DNA of 64,000 bases from Kaustia mangrovi (GTDB taxonomy: Bacteria; Pseudomonadota; Alphaproteobacteria; Rhizobiales; Im1): NCBI RefSeq assembly GCF_015482775.1, contig NZ_CP058214.1, forward strand, positions 4,392,501-4,456,500, given 5' to 3'. This document shows positions 27,683 to 36,417 of this stretch, piece by piece (positions within the stretch are counted from its first letter, which is position 1; every line of letters starts with the position of its first letter). The notes under the pieces were generated by a model. It saw nothing but the letters and a program-made list of their open reading frames with translations. It was not told where the DNA came from and ran no database searches. A program made the position numbers and the translations under genes.

Positions 27683-27794
27683 TTTTAGTATATGATTGCC
27701 GAGCCACAGAGGCACCGCCAGAAGCCATTCTAGGATCGACAGCCACAAGGGTAGCTGTGAAGCGCTAGCGGCTCCTGACGGACTCCTGAGAGCC

Positions 27795-28211
27795 TTATTC
27801 GGATCCCTTCTCGGTTCCCTTAGCCGGGACGGCCTCTTCCTTGGCCGGAGCCGGGGCAGGCGCGGCGTTATACCGACCGTACACACGCTCATTGCGAGCG
27901 AGAGCAGCCTGACGTTCGAGACGAGCCTTGAACGCAGCCTGATCGTCTTTCAGACGAGCCTTGACATGCGCTGCGAGGACTTGGAGCGTAGCCAGATACA
28001 GGCGCTGCTTCTCTTCGTTACCACGAACGGACGCCGCAGCCCGGAGACCGGCCCTACGAAGTTCAGTAGTCATACCCCACGGATCACGCGGGAACTCGAC
28101 CTCAGCCGGGTTCTTGCTGACCGACTTGAGAATACGGGCTACATCCGACGCAAAAGCCGCATCGCTAGCCTCGTTCGCCGCCTTAGCGGCATCCTTGGTG
28201 TTATCAGACAT
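27795..28211 (-). CDS. Hypothetical late phage protein after terminase
   Basis: A 138-residue, strongly helical protein (MSDNTKDAAKAANEASDAAF) with a middle region RRAGLRAAASVRGNEEKQRLYLATLQVLAAHVKARL and a Pro/Ala/Lys-rich tail. It is the last gene of the late block, 28 bp after the terminase stop, a place occupied in T7 by small genes of unknown role. Unrecognised family. Confidence 0.65.
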   Translation of the reverse strand: MSDNTKDAAKAANEASDAAFASDVARILKSVSKNPAEVEFPRDPWGMTTELRRAGLRAAASVRGNEEKQRLYLATLQVLAAHVKARLKDDQAAFKARLERQAALARNERVYGRYNAAPAPAPAKEEAVPAKGTEKGSE

Positions 28212-28238
28212 ATTTACAGTTCCTAGTACTAGAATGCG

Positions 28239-30032
28239 TTAGCGCAGTCCGTGTCTACGGAGCGCATTTGGCTGATGAAGTACCTTGCCAATCTGACCCC
28301 TCAAGGGCCTTCCGCTGCCAATCGGGTCCTTCATCATCTTGTTGTATTGATCTTGCTTGGCCTTAGCTCTGGATTTCTCATCATCGATAGCCATAAGATC
28401 GACCCAATTGCGTACAGAGCCGGCTACAGCATCAAGCCGGTCCTCATGCAGAAGCGATCCCCTGTCACGGGTGATACGGCACATCTGCCAGAAAAGGCTA
28501 TATGTACTACGGACATCAGCAGGATGCTTAAGACACTCTTCCCAATCCTTAGCGATGAGGTCCTCGTGCACGACGAACTTACCAGCGCCAATTATCGGCT
28601 CTAGAGTATCGATGATACGAAGCTCTTTCTGGCCGCTCTCCCACACGTCCTCGATACCGCACTTGTGGGCCTTGAGAAGGCGAGGGGTCCATACGCTCGA
28701 TAGAGCGCCATTGCCGAAGTTTTTCTCGATAGAGATGGTCTTGGGCTCCCAGCGCTTAGCGACCGCTGTGAGGGCGTCCAGAGCTTCCTCAGTGACGCCT
28801 CCGGGAACCCCGCCGACATCCACCAGAAAGGCCCTGCCGGAGCAGAAGCCTGTTACCGCATAGGCCGTCTCGTCGCCGTTCTGGCCACCGCCAGCGGGAT
28901 CGACGTACATATGCCAGCCCTGTAGCTCCCCGAAGTCATCAATAGCGATAACCCGGTACATGCTGTCCTTGAGCGGGTGCCCATCCGGCATACGGATACG
29001 CGCATCCTCGGTTCGAGCGAAGGTGATGCTCATAGGAGCCCGCATGACCGTGGTATCGAAGGCCACTAGGCGGATATTGCCGACCTTGAGAGGGAACCGG
29101 CCCTGATCGCTCAGCTTCGTGCTCAGCATGTGCTGTAGCTGGAAGTAAGCAGCGCCCTGATCGATCTCCTTCTTGATCAGGTCTTCCTCGCCAAGAAGGA
29201 CGGGATCGACTGGCTGCCCGCGAGAGCCTTCCGGCCCACCGCCTGTTTGCAGGCTTGGATCAAGCTCTAGCCTGTTCCTAATGAGCGGGGCCAAGTACGG
29301 CCCGTAGTCGGCAAGCTCTTCCTGTGTCGGATACCGGCCAGTCCAGATGCGGATATCGTATCCACGACCGGGCAGACCGTTGTAAACGCTATCGATGCTC
29401 TGCGGGGTGCCAAGCCAGATGATGTCGCCCTTGGAGCAGATCGACGTGAAGTCCAGCGTAAGCAGCTTAAGGCGTTCGCGCTGTGTCTGCGTCTGGCTGT
29501 TCTTCTGGCTCTCAACATCGTCCGCGATTAGCAGATCGGCACGTTTGCCCTGCATGTTCGCAGTGATGCCGATACAAGCCACGGACGGGGACTTCTCAGG
29601 TCCCTTGAGGCTGTAATGCACGTCGAACGCCTCGACGGACGCCCGGTCGCCATTGCGCCTGTCAGGACGCATACACTCAAGCTCGTCCATCCCCATGATA
29701 ATCTGAATAATCCAGTTGGCGATCTCAGTAGCCTGAGTGTCACCAGCCGAGATAATCAGAACGCGGGTCTTGGGGTTGTGAATAAGCTTCCAAACGGCAT
29801 ATGCCGCTGTAATTGTAGTCTTGGCCTGTCCACGCTGGGCCTGCACCATCCGGTAGCTAGGTCCATTAGCGATATAGTGACCAATATCAGTCTGGACTTC
29901 CGTACATGTGAAGCCCATAAGGTCTTCAATTACGTCACGAAGAAAGTCCTCGAACTCGGCGTAGTGATCCTGTAGAAGCTCAAGCTGCCGCCAGCGTTCG
30001 AGGGCTTCCTCGACGCTTTCTCTGACGGCCAT
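28239..30032 (-). CDS. Terminase large subunit (T7 gp19-like DNA maturase B)
   Basis: A 597-residue packaging motor, near the T7 gp19 length of 586. Walker A is QRGQAKTT at residues 66-73, Walker B LLIADDVES, and a coupling segment TSICSKGDIIWLGTPQSIDSVY follows. The nuclease domain has YVDPAGGGQNGDETAYAV, ISIEKNFGNGALS and HEDRLDAVAGSVRNWVDL with the expected acidic residues. It cuts concatemers and pumps DNA into the capsid. Confidence 0.95.
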   Translation of the reverse strand: MAVRESVEEALERWRQLELLQDHYAEFEDFLRDVIEDLMGFTCTEVQTDIGHYIANGPSYRMVQAQRGQAKTTITAAYAVWKLIHNPKTRVLIISAGDTQATEIANWIIQIIMGMDELECMRPDRRNGDRASVEAFDVHYSLKGPEKSPSVACIGITANMQGKRADLLIADDVESQKNSQTQTQRERLKLLTLDFTSICSKGDIIWLGTPQSIDSVYNGLPGRGYDIRIWTGRYPTQEELADYGPYLAPLIRNRLELDPSLQTGGGPEGSRGQPVDPVLLGEEDLIKKEIDQGAAYFQLQHMLSTKLSDQGRFPLKVGNIRLVAFDTTVMRAPMSITFARTEDARIRMPDGHPLKDSMYRVIAIDDFGELQGWHMYVDPAGGGQNGDETAYAVTGFCSGRAFLVDVGGVPGGVTEEALDALTAVAKRWEPKTISIEKNFGNGALSSVWTPRLLKAHKCGIEDVWESGQKELRIIDTLEPIIGAGKFVVHEDLIAKDWEECLKHPADVRSTYSLFWQMCRITRDRGSLLHEDRLDAVAGSVRNWVDLMAIDDEKSRAKAKQDQYNKMMKDPIGSGRPLRGQIGKVLHQPNALRRHGLR

Positions 30033-30095
30033 GCCGCCTCCGTATTGTAATGAACTTATGAAGACGGCTCCGTAGAGCCGCCTGTAATAAGGCCA

Positions 30096-30398
30096 TTAGT
30101 CTTCGTCGTGTAAATGCACGACATTTCCAACCCGCTTACGCTTCTTCTCAGCGAGCTTCTTTTCCAATTCGCTCATCTGGTTCCCGTTCTCGGGAGCACA
30201 GGTGATCTTATTATCGTTCAGGAACCGAACCATGACCGAGAGTAGGGCCGAGTTGGGCTCAGGAGGCGGCATATCCTCGTTACCGGGATCGCTCGCCTCT
30301 TGCTGAGCCTTGATCTGATCCAGAGCACCAATCATGACCTCAGCGACCCGGTTATGCAGGTCGCCTAGGGTTCCTTCCTTGGCAGGTCCCTTAGCCAT
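30096..30398 (-). CDS. Terminase small subunit (T7 gp18-like)
   Basis: One hundred residues from ATG 30398. The pattern RVAEVMIGALDQIKAQQEA followed by NSALLSVMVRFLNDNKITC is characteristic of T7-like small terminases, which recognise DNA for packaging. It lies just before the large subunit and overlaps the holin-like gene by eight bases, an order like T7 genes 17.5-18-19. Confidence 0.85.
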   Translation of the reverse strand: MAKGPAKEGTLGDLHNRVAEVMIGALDQIKAQQEASDPGNEDMPPPEPNSALLSVMVRFLNDNKITCAPENGNQMSELEKKLAEKKRKRVGNVVHLHDED

Positions 30399-30600
30399 CG
30401 TCGTTCTTCTCTCTTGTCGGCTTGGACGACACTTTCCGTAGTGCATCCCGCGCCTGCGGAAGCATCACAATAATCTTGAGCACTAGGAGCACGAATGCCC
30501 CCATTGCGGTCAATGTACTGATCTGCGCTACGAACAAGGCCATCACAATGCCGGCGTACTTCAACGCCGCGTCTAGCAGCGCAGAGCCTAGTTCGTGCAT
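30391..30600 (-). CDS. Holin-like small membrane protein
   Basis: Sixty-nine residues: one or two hydrophobic helices (YAGIVMALFVAQISTLTAMGAFVLLVLKIIVML) and a basic, charged C-terminus (RDALRKVSSKPTREKNDDG). Size, topology and position directly upstream of the terminase genes match T7 gp17.5, the class II holin that sets lysis timing. No direct family signature, so the call rests on topology and synteny. Confidence 0.6.
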   Translation of the reverse strand: MHELGSALLDAALKYAGIVMALFVAQISTLTAMGAFVLLVLKIIVMLPQARDALRKVSSKPTREKNDDG

Positions 30601-30610
30601 GAAATGTCCA

Positions 30611-30907
30611 TTAGGTTAAGTACAGGGTGTAGGCCATGTATGCGGCCCACGACGCGACAATCGGTACATACGCCTCCGCCTGCTTGTCCTCGCTCCACTC
30701 CCGCCAGAAGGCCCAGCCCGCCCTGACATCGTTGTCAGCGTAGCGGGCCTGCCATTGCGTAAGCTCCCGAAGGAAGAACCACGAGGACACAACGAAGGGT
30801 GCCCATGCTGTATGTGCAGGCAATCCGATCAGGCAGGCTAGGACGATAGCAACGGCTCCGTGCAGGAGCGCGTCTGGTTTGAGCATGCTGGACAGTAGGT
30901 TCAGCAT
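30611..30907 (-). CDS. Small membrane protein between tail genes and holin
   Basis: Ninety-eight residues from ATG 30907 (MLNLLSSMLKPDALLHGAVA). Hydrophobic segments lie at about 17-45 and 80-96, with an amphipathic DNDVRAGWAFWREWSEDKQ between. It could be a second holin or a superinfection-exclusion protein; sequence alone does not decide. The long in-frame upstream extension belongs to the preceding gene in another frame. Confidence 0.6.
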   Translation of the reverse strand: MLNLLSSMLKPDALLHGAVAIVLACLIGLPAHTAWAPFVVSSWFFLRELTQWQARYADNDVRAGWAFWREWSEDKQAEAYVPIVASWAAYMAYTLYLT

Positions 30908-30911
30908 GAGA

Positions 30912-31586
30912 TCACGTAGCGATCTGGAGATAGAGCCCAAACATGGCGTTTCTAGAGAGATCGTCCATGTCGAAGGACTGGTCTGGCACCGCATCGCCGT
31001 CTTGAAAGATCGTGTAGCCGGTGATCTGATTCCCCGTATTGGCAACCAACTCCTCAAATGGCGGAGTCTGCACGGTGAACGCGACATCTCCATTTCCTGT
31101 GTTAGCTGTGGCAGCGAAGGCAAGCACAATCGCAGGCGGTGCATTGGCCCCGAATGTCAGGTCCCGTTGGTCTGGATCGGCAAGGCCAATGTACCCTTTC
31201 GGGTCTACCGCCGATCTCGCAATGATCGGTTTACGAGCCCGAAACACCAGAAGCGTCTTGCGGACGGTTGCGTTTGTGTCCATCCCTGTGACGGTGGCAC
31301 CAGCATCTCCGGCAGTGAGTATCTTCGAGCTGATTATCGCGCGTCCTCCGGAGATGGTCTTGCCCGCAACTTCTTGCTTATAGCTGTCGTTGATATGTGA
31401 GCCCCACCCCGTGGGCAGCGCGGTATTTGGTCTGCTTTCAACATTAAAGCTGGCATCGAACAGAACAGCGAGGTCGCCCTCACGGGCCTTGGCCGATATG
31501 AGCACCTGATTGGTGGAGGAGGTCGTGGCCGCTACCAGCCTAATCTTGGATCGTCCTACTGCGGCGAGCATGGGGAATGCCGTCAT
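30912..31586 (-). CDS. Hypothetical virion protein downstream of tail fibre
   Basis: A 224-residue protein whose ATG at 31586 overlaps the tail-fibre stop. It has beta-rich, Thr/Ala/Gly-rich sequence (IRLVAATTSSTNQVLISAKA, APPAIVLAFAATANTGNG), typical of a phage distal-tail or receptor-binding accessory protein. Translation coupled to the fibre gene supports a role as fibre part or fibre chaperone, but I do not recognise the family. Confidence 0.6.
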   Translation of the reverse strand: MTAFPMLAAVGRSKIRLVAATTSSTNQVLISAKAREGDLAVLFDASFNVESRPNTALPTGWGSHINDSYKQEVAGKTISGGRAIISSKILTAGDAGATVTGMDTNATVRKTLLVFRARKPIIARSAVDPKGYIGLADPDQRDLTFGANAPPAIVLAFAATANTGNGDVAFTVQTPPFEELVANTGNQITGYTIFQDGDAVPDQSFDMDDLSRNAMFGLYLQIAT

Positions 31587-32932
31587 TACGCAACCCCGTC
31601 TACGTTCACCGTCCACGAGTTAGCAGACACACGAACAATCGTGATAGTAGAGAACGTACCCGGTACATCTACCGATCCACCATCGACACCATTCAGAAGA
31701 ACGCCTGCCACCGCCGTAATCGTAGTTACGCCCGCACCAACCTGCTGCACCGTGATCCATGTATAACCAGAGAAGCTGCCGTTGGCGTCGGTCTGGATTG
31801 TAGCCGTATTGGCTGATCCACTAGTCATCCGCACTAGGTGGCCAGCATATGCGCTCGACAGATTTACGTTCGCAGTGGCTACGGTCGTGATACCGTCCAG
31901 CTTGCCAGATCGGGATATTGAGCTATCTACATAGATAGTAGCGTTTCCATTAATAAGGCCGCCATTATTTATGGAGATTCCGTCTCCGGGAAGTAGGCCG
32001 CGAACTGCGATATTGGTATCGCTTGTCTTTACAAGCATGCCCTGAATGCCGACTAGACCATCAAGTGAAGACAACAGGTCGCTGTACGGATTAACCACAG
32101 ATCCAATATCGGATGTCTTAACCGCATTCGTATCGAATTGCTGTTTGGTAATCGGCTCTAGTGCAGCCGATGCGTCTCCGCTTAGCGTTATCGGGCCGGT
32201 GAACTCTCCGCCGGAAGTGGGCATGAGGCCCGAGCCGGATACGTACGCAGCAACCCACGCCGAACCGGTGTAGACGCGCATAACGCCGCCTTCATCATTG
32301 AAGTACAGAGCGCCCGCGACCAGAGGATCGCCGTCATTGTCCGTAACCGGATCGGACGAGAACGCACCGAGGTACCGATCATCGAAGCTATCAAAGCTGG
32401 CTAGTGTCTGGTCTCGTGCAGCCTCAGCCGAATTAGCGGCAGCAACAGCCGTATTGACGACGTTAGTAATATCCTGCGTGCGGATATCAACATACTGCTT
32501 AGTAGCGGCATCTGTGTCGTCAACGGGATCGGCCATGTTCTTGATGCCGAACCCGCCCAGATCGATCGGTGTATTGTATTCGACTATTCGACCGTCTAGG
32601 ACTTCATGAACAAGCAGCATTGCCTGTTTGAACCCAAGATCGAGGTTGTCCTCGTCCATGACATCGCCGTCTGAAAAATTAACGACGAGTTGGTTTCTTT
32701 TAGTAGTACGTGTGAATAGTACGTTCTCACCATTGGCGGGTGCATTACCATCGATCTCCATAAGATCGCCGCCAAGGAATGTAATATTTCTGTAGATCGG
32801 CTGGCCGGTGCCATCCGTCTCGTTACCGACCCGGCAGGAAATATCGTCCTCGTCCAAGTACCCCAAAGGGAAATTCACGGCAAAGATCGTGGTGGCACCG
32901 TCGCCAATCCGCACGATCTGCGAATAGGCCAT
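31586..32932 (-). CDS. Tail fibre protein with T7-type N-terminal anchor
   Basis: A 448-residue fibre. The first 115 residues (MAYSQIVRIGDGATTIFAVN, FPLGYLDEDDISCRVG, GFKQAMLLVHEVLDGRI) match the T7 gp17 N-terminal domain that attaches fibres to the tail. The rest is repetitive, Gly/Ser/Thr-rich and ends in a beta-structured tip (SGYTWITVQQVGAGVTTITA), where host receptor contact would occur. It has its own promoter-like element 15 bp upstream, set after a terminator. Confidence 0.88.
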   Translation of the reverse strand: MAYSQIVRIGDGATTIFAVNFPLGYLDEDDISCRVGNETDGTGQPIYRNITFLGGDLMEIDGNAPANGENVLFTRTTKRNQLVVNFSDGDVMDEDNLDLGFKQAMLLVHEVLDGRIVEYNTPIDLGGFGIKNMADPVDDTDAATKQYVDIRTQDITNVVNTAVAAANSAEAARDQTLASFDSFDDRYLGAFSSDPVTDNDGDPLVAGALYFNDEGGVMRVYTGSAWVAAYVSGSGLMPTSGGEFTGPITLSGDASAALEPITKQQFDTNAVKTSDIGSVVNPYSDLLSSLDGLVGIQGMLVKTSDTNIAVRGLLPGDGISINNGGLINGNATIYVDSSISRSGKLDGITTVATANVNLSSAYAGHLVRMTSGSANTATIQTDANGSFSGYTWITVQQVGAGVTTITAVAGVLLNGVDGGSVDVPGTFSTITIVRVSANSWTVNVDGVA

Positions 32933-32946
32933 GTAATTCTCCGATT

Positions 32947-32966
32947 ATTATCCTAATAGGCGGGAA
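32947..32966 (-). promoter_or_regulatory. Phage RNA polymerase promoter-like element, copy 2
   Basis: Minus strand TTCCCGCCTATTAGGATAAT, directly after the hairpin that ends the internal-virion-protein block and 15 bp before the tail-fibre ATG. Matches the other copies over the 14-base core except where noted there. Confidence 0.7.
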
Positions 32967-32983
32967 AGAGGGCCGGAGCCCTC
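32965..32983 (-). terminator. Terminator after internal virion protein gene
   Basis: On the minus strand GAGGGC-TCCG-GCCCTC followed by TTT; stem at 32968-32983 with a tetraloop. It begins inside the stop codon of the gp16-like gene and is abutted by the promoter-like element, giving a terminator-promoter switch before the tail-fibre gene. Confidence 0.75.
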
Positions 32984-35654
32984 ATTCCTTCATTGCATTG
33001 AAAATAGCTGTGAACCCGTAGGCATTGCCGATAATTGGCGTAGCCTGTAGTGCACGGATGTCACTATTCGTATAGCTACCAGTTGCTACGTCCAGCAACG
33101 CACCCGGCAGATTCAACACGCGGTTGGCCGTAGGGAGCGCAGCCGGGGTGCTGATTACGTTCTCCTCGATACCTCGTGCATACGAGTTGAAGCGCAGGCT
33201 ATCCATGCCCAGCATGCCCGCTAGTGGGTCAGTCCACATGGGTATCCAGCCTGCCATGTTTGACAGCCCGAATGCGCCCTTAGCTACCTGCTCAGGAGAC
33301 AGCCGGTCGGTACGCCCGTTGACAACCTGCTTAACCGAATACGACACGCCAGCCGTTGCCAGTCCGAGCATGAAGCCCTGCATAGCTACTTCATCCGAGA
33401 TACGCAGATTTCTGTATGCCTGCTTGTTCAAAGCTAGGAGCGGGAACGACTTAAGGTGCATGAAGAGGGCGGCAAGACCGTCCTTGTGGAACAGGTACGA
33501 ACTTTCTCCCGCCATCGCACGCTGGACAACCTGATACACATGCCGGTTCATACTGAGGGCGAAGTCCTCGGCATCAACCGGGTCCCAGCGGTCCATGTTC
33601 ATCTTGTGCAGGTGGCCGTCACGAAACTCAACAGTGCCATTATCTACGTACTGCTTGATCCTGTTGAACGTGTCGGTATCTAGGCCGATATCCCTAGCCC
33701 GTTCCGGGGTCAGGTCGTTAGCCAGCCCCTTCATGTTCGTCATGATCTTGTCAGCAGCGGAGGTCACTGCAATGCGCTGCTGTGCTTTACGTACGTGATA
33801 GAAGCCGGACATGTAGCCCTGTACGCGCTGACCAGTGTTAAGCAGGTGATCAACCTTCTGCATGAACTCAGAGCCGGTAGGACCGAGCCGGTCCATCTCC
33901 ACGGGCATGTCGTCGCGGAACATCTTCTCCTCCGGGACAAGCACATTCATATGCTTTAGCTCCGTAACGAGAGGACTATCCGGGTTCCGCATGGCTGCCT
34001 TGAGACCTTCGTCGGCGTGCCTGAGCCAGCGCTTCCAGCCAACGGCTGCGATCTGGACGCCGGTCTCTGCAATCTGAGTGAGACCAAGCTGATTAAGCAG
34101 GGCCAGGTTCGTCAGCTTCTTGATCCGGCTGATCGTCGGGCTCAGACCGCCAGCGATAGGTCCCGCGTCGAAATAGCTGAACACCGCATCGATATCTTCG
34201 TCAGTCAGATGCCGGTCACTATCAACGAAGTCCGTTACGGCATCGCCTGTCTTTTGGCTCTGGCCACGAGCCTGCTGCTCCTGCTTGATCGCTTCCTTGA
34301 TAGCAGTCTGATCCGCTTTGGAGCGGATACCCTTACGAGCGAGGGCCGCTTGTCCAGCAGTTCCGCGCGCACGTCGCTGCACGATGCGGGCAACATCCGT
34401 GTCAACGAGGTCCATGATATCTATGCCATTGCTAGCACGGGTTCTAAGATCGATATCAACACGACCTTTAGTATGGCCCTGTTGTCCGCGCTGTTCTACG
34501 AGACCAGTCAGCCGGTCGATCAGCTTGTCGATCTCGGACCTACTGTGACCGGAGTTTTCAAGCATCTCCTCAAGGAACGCGCGACCGTCCTGCTGCAAGA
34601 TACCGATCAGGTTCATATCTGATCCACGATCAGAAGCCATAGATCGGCGCATTACAGCGTCTGCCCATACTTGAGCATCAGATAGCTGTACGCCGTGCTT
34701 GGCAACGTAACCTTCTGCGATGGCATCTCTGATTTGTTTACGAGTGTACCGACCAGACTGTATAAGGCGGGCCATCTTCGACCCGCTCCACTTCTGAGAG
34801 AAGTACCCGGAGTACGCGTTCAGGTTCTCGTATCCCTTGATGCTGTCTTCTCCGACACGTCCCTTACCGACTTCGATATCAGTGGCAGACCAGCGGTCAT
34901 GTGCGTCAGCAGCTTCTTTGACAGCGGGATGTACACTCCTCTGAGCGTCAGGTCCGTCGAATGCACGGGCATTAAGCTCACCAACAAGCTCACGGTTGAA
35001 GCGCTCGCGGGCCTGAGCCGACCAGATTTGATCCCACTTGCCTATGCCGTTCGACCGTGCCCAAGCGCTGTACGCTTTCTGGTATGCGGGCATAAAGGAG
35101 CCGAGCAGTTTCTTCTCGTAGTGCTCCTTGATCATAGCAGCAGAGCGATTGTTCCGTACTATGCCAGCAGAGTTCTCAAGGAGGTCATATGCAAGCTTCT
35201 GCGCCACAACGGAGCCGGAGCGCCACATGCGCGAGAAGTCGTCAACAAGCGGGGTAGCGTTCACAGAGTCATGGAACCGGCGTGCAGCATTGGCTGTAGC
35301 GTCACCGGCCTTACCTTTGTAGGAAAGCGAGTCGTTCTCAAAGTGATATTCGTCAGACACTCCGCTGCGCTGAAAGAAGTCCTGCGCATCTTGCGCCATC
35401 TTTCGGCTAGCACCGTGGTTGATATCCCGGATGCCGCCCTGAGAGGGAAGTTGCTGCGCGCCCACAGTGGAGCCCTCGGGGCGCTCTCCTACACTGTCTG
35501 GTATAGTCTGCTCCGGCTCGAATGCCTGTGGCTGACGCCCTTCCTGTGTAACCGCCTGCTCTTGTTGTTCCCGGAACCGGCTACCGTACGGGTCCTCATT
35601 CGTGAAGCCCTCCTGCCGGATATCCCGGTTTGCGAGAGGCATACCCTCGTCCAT
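32982..35654 (-). CDS. Internal virion protein, gp16-like (main fragment)
   Basis: An 890-residue frame occupying the T7 gene 16 position (ejected inner-core protein that spans the envelope during DNA entry). It is mostly helical, with KAYSAWARSNGIGKWDQIW, LNAYSGYFSQKWSGSKMARL and hydrophobic stretches such as MQGFMLGLATAGVSY near the C-terminus. No transglycosylase motif was seen in it. The ATG at 35654 has no ribosome binding site, and coding sequence continues upstream (EAINRAGQEFTETMDEG) in this frame to about 35712, where it joins the next frame, so this is very probably the larger part of one 1128-residue protein split by a one-base frameshift. Confidence 0.75.
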   Translation of the reverse strand: MDEGMPLANRDIRQEGFTNEDPYGSRFREQQEQAVTQEGRQPQAFEPEQTIPDSVGERPEGSTVGAQQLPSQGGIRDINHGASRKMAQDAQDFFQRSGVSDEYHFENDSLSYKGKAGDATANAARRFHDSVNATPLVDDFSRMWRSGSVVAQKLAYDLLENSAGIVRNNRSAAMIKEHYEKKLLGSFMPAYQKAYSAWARSNGIGKWDQIWSAQARERFNRELVGELNARAFDGPDAQRSVHPAVKEAADAHDRWSATDIEVGKGRVGEDSIKGYENLNAYSGYFSQKWSGSKMARLIQSGRYTRKQIRDAIAEGYVAKHGVQLSDAQVWADAVMRRSMASDRGSDMNLIGILQQDGRAFLEEMLENSGHSRSEIDKLIDRLTGLVEQRGQQGHTKGRVDIDLRTRASNGIDIMDLVDTDVARIVQRRARGTAGQAALARKGIRSKADQTAIKEAIKQEQQARGQSQKTGDAVTDFVDSDRHLTDEDIDAVFSYFDAGPIAGGLSPTISRIKKLTNLALLNQLGLTQIAETGVQIAAVGWKRWLRHADEGLKAAMRNPDSPLVTELKHMNVLVPEEKMFRDDMPVEMDRLGPTGSEFMQKVDHLLNTGQRVQGYMSGFYHVRKAQQRIAVTSAADKIMTNMKGLANDLTPERARDIGLDTDTFNRIKQYVDNGTVEFRDGHLHKMNMDRWDPVDAEDFALSMNRHVYQVVQRAMAGESSYLFHKDGLAALFMHLKSFPLLALNKQAYRNLRISDEVAMQGFMLGLATAGVSYSVKQVVNGRTDRLSPEQVAKGAFGLSNMAGWIPMWTDPLAGMLGMDSLRFNSYARGIEENVISTPAALPTANRVLNLPGALLDVATGSYTNSDIRALQATPIIGNAYGFTAIFNAMKE

Positions 35655-36367
35655 GGTCTCGGTGAACTCTTGTCCAGCCCGGTTAATAGCCTCGTTCGCA
35701 CTGACCTCCGGGGAGTGTCACCGAGCTTACCGCCCTTGGTCTTAGCCATCATGCCGCCGACCATACCGAAGCCCATTCCCGCTAATCCCGCCAGCGGTAT
35801 CTCGGTCCAGTCACCGGTTGTCCCGGCCTCGTGGGCAACGGTCGCCATAGCGGTCTGAGAGGCACCGCCAGCGAGCGCGCCGCGAGCGGCCCTACCTGTC
35901 CAGCGTGAAGCCTTCGCAGCGGCTGCTGCGCCGCCCGAGAGGAACGCAATAGGGGTATCTAGATCGACCAGTCCGGCAAGACCTTCCGCAACGAATGTGC
36001 TGACGCCTCCGCGACGAGCTAGGACGGCCTGATCGTGCATTTCCGACTGCATGTCCGCGAAGATCATCTGGAACTCTTCGGGAGATTGCGCGTACACAAA
36101 GTCCTTGATGTACCGCCCCGGTATCTGGTCCCGATGACGGTCTAGGTCGTACTGAGGATCGTACCCGTCTACGGGAGTAGGTGCGTTAGCTTCCCGGTCA
36201 AGGCGCTTGTAAATCTGATAGCCATAGTTTCCTCCGCTAGTGAACGAGCGCTCGACACTATCGAAGAAGCCGCCGTCCCGAGCCTCTTGGTCGAGACGAA
36301 TATCACCCTCAGCGGCATACTGCTCCGCTGTGACCGGCACTAGGCCGGGAACCGTGTTTTCTGCCAT
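35489..36367 (-). CDS. Internal virion protein, gp16-like (N-terminal fragment, frameshifted)
   Basis: Starts at ATG 36367 (MAENTVPGLVPVTAEQYAAE). Up to about 35714 the sequence is convincing phage protein (SVERSFTSGGNYGYQIYKRL, AEGLAGLVDLDTPIAFLSGG, a hydrophobic Ala/Gly-rich stretch and GMVGGMMAKTKGGKLGDTP). After that the frame turns to Arg/Ser-rich nonsense until the stop at 35489, while the sensible continuation is in the frame of the 890-residue ORF. One extra C in the CCCC run (plus-strand G at 35710-35713) would fuse both. A sequencing error, a real mutation or a programmed -1 shift are all possible. Confidence 0.7.
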   Translation of the reverse strand: MAENTVPGLVPVTAEQYAAEGDIRLDQEARDGGFFDSVERSFTSGGNYGYQIYKRLDREANAPTPVDGYDPQYDLDRHRDQIPGRYIKDFVYAQSPEEFQMIFADMQSEMHDQAVLARRGGVSTFVAEGLAGLVDLDTPIAFLSGGAAAAAKASRWTGRAARGALAGGASQTAMATVAHEAGTTGDWTEIPLAGLAGMGFGMVGGMMAKTKGGKLGDTPRRSVRTRLLTGLDKSSPRPWTRVCLSQTGISGRRASRMRTRTVAGSGNNKSRRLHRKGVSHRHSSRSRLYQTV

Positions 36368-36417
36368 ATTAACTCCGGTAGGCCAGCCCGTGCGCATACA
36401 CGGGCTGACTCTGTTCG

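Larger units (their letters stand above)
25899..27794. other. 1.9-kb non-coding region: probable genome-end junction and early control region
   Basis: No open frame here looks coding: all are short, lack ribosome binding sites and are broken by many stops. The stretch lies between the gene after terminase and the first early gene, the place where the two ends of a T7-type linear genome meet when circularised. It contains a GC hairpin at 25923-25976, an AT-rich GTATCTA-repeat block (26799-26960), one copy of the phage promoter-like element (27011-27030), the palindrome ATACCGGTAT at 27305-27314, and long inverted repeats at 27343-27402 and 27631-27682. I could not pick out sigma70 promoters with confidence. 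Confidence 0.65.

Noticed and set aside
25686-27794. Sigma70-type early promoters
   Set aside because: Several TTGACG- or TATAAT-like words occur on the minus strand, but none pair at 16-18 bp with two good boxes, so I did not annotate any.
34695-35858. 387-residue plus-strand ORF opposite the gp16-like gene
   Set aside because: Its opposite strand carries the better protein-like frame in the right synteny, and it crosses the frameshift point by chance.
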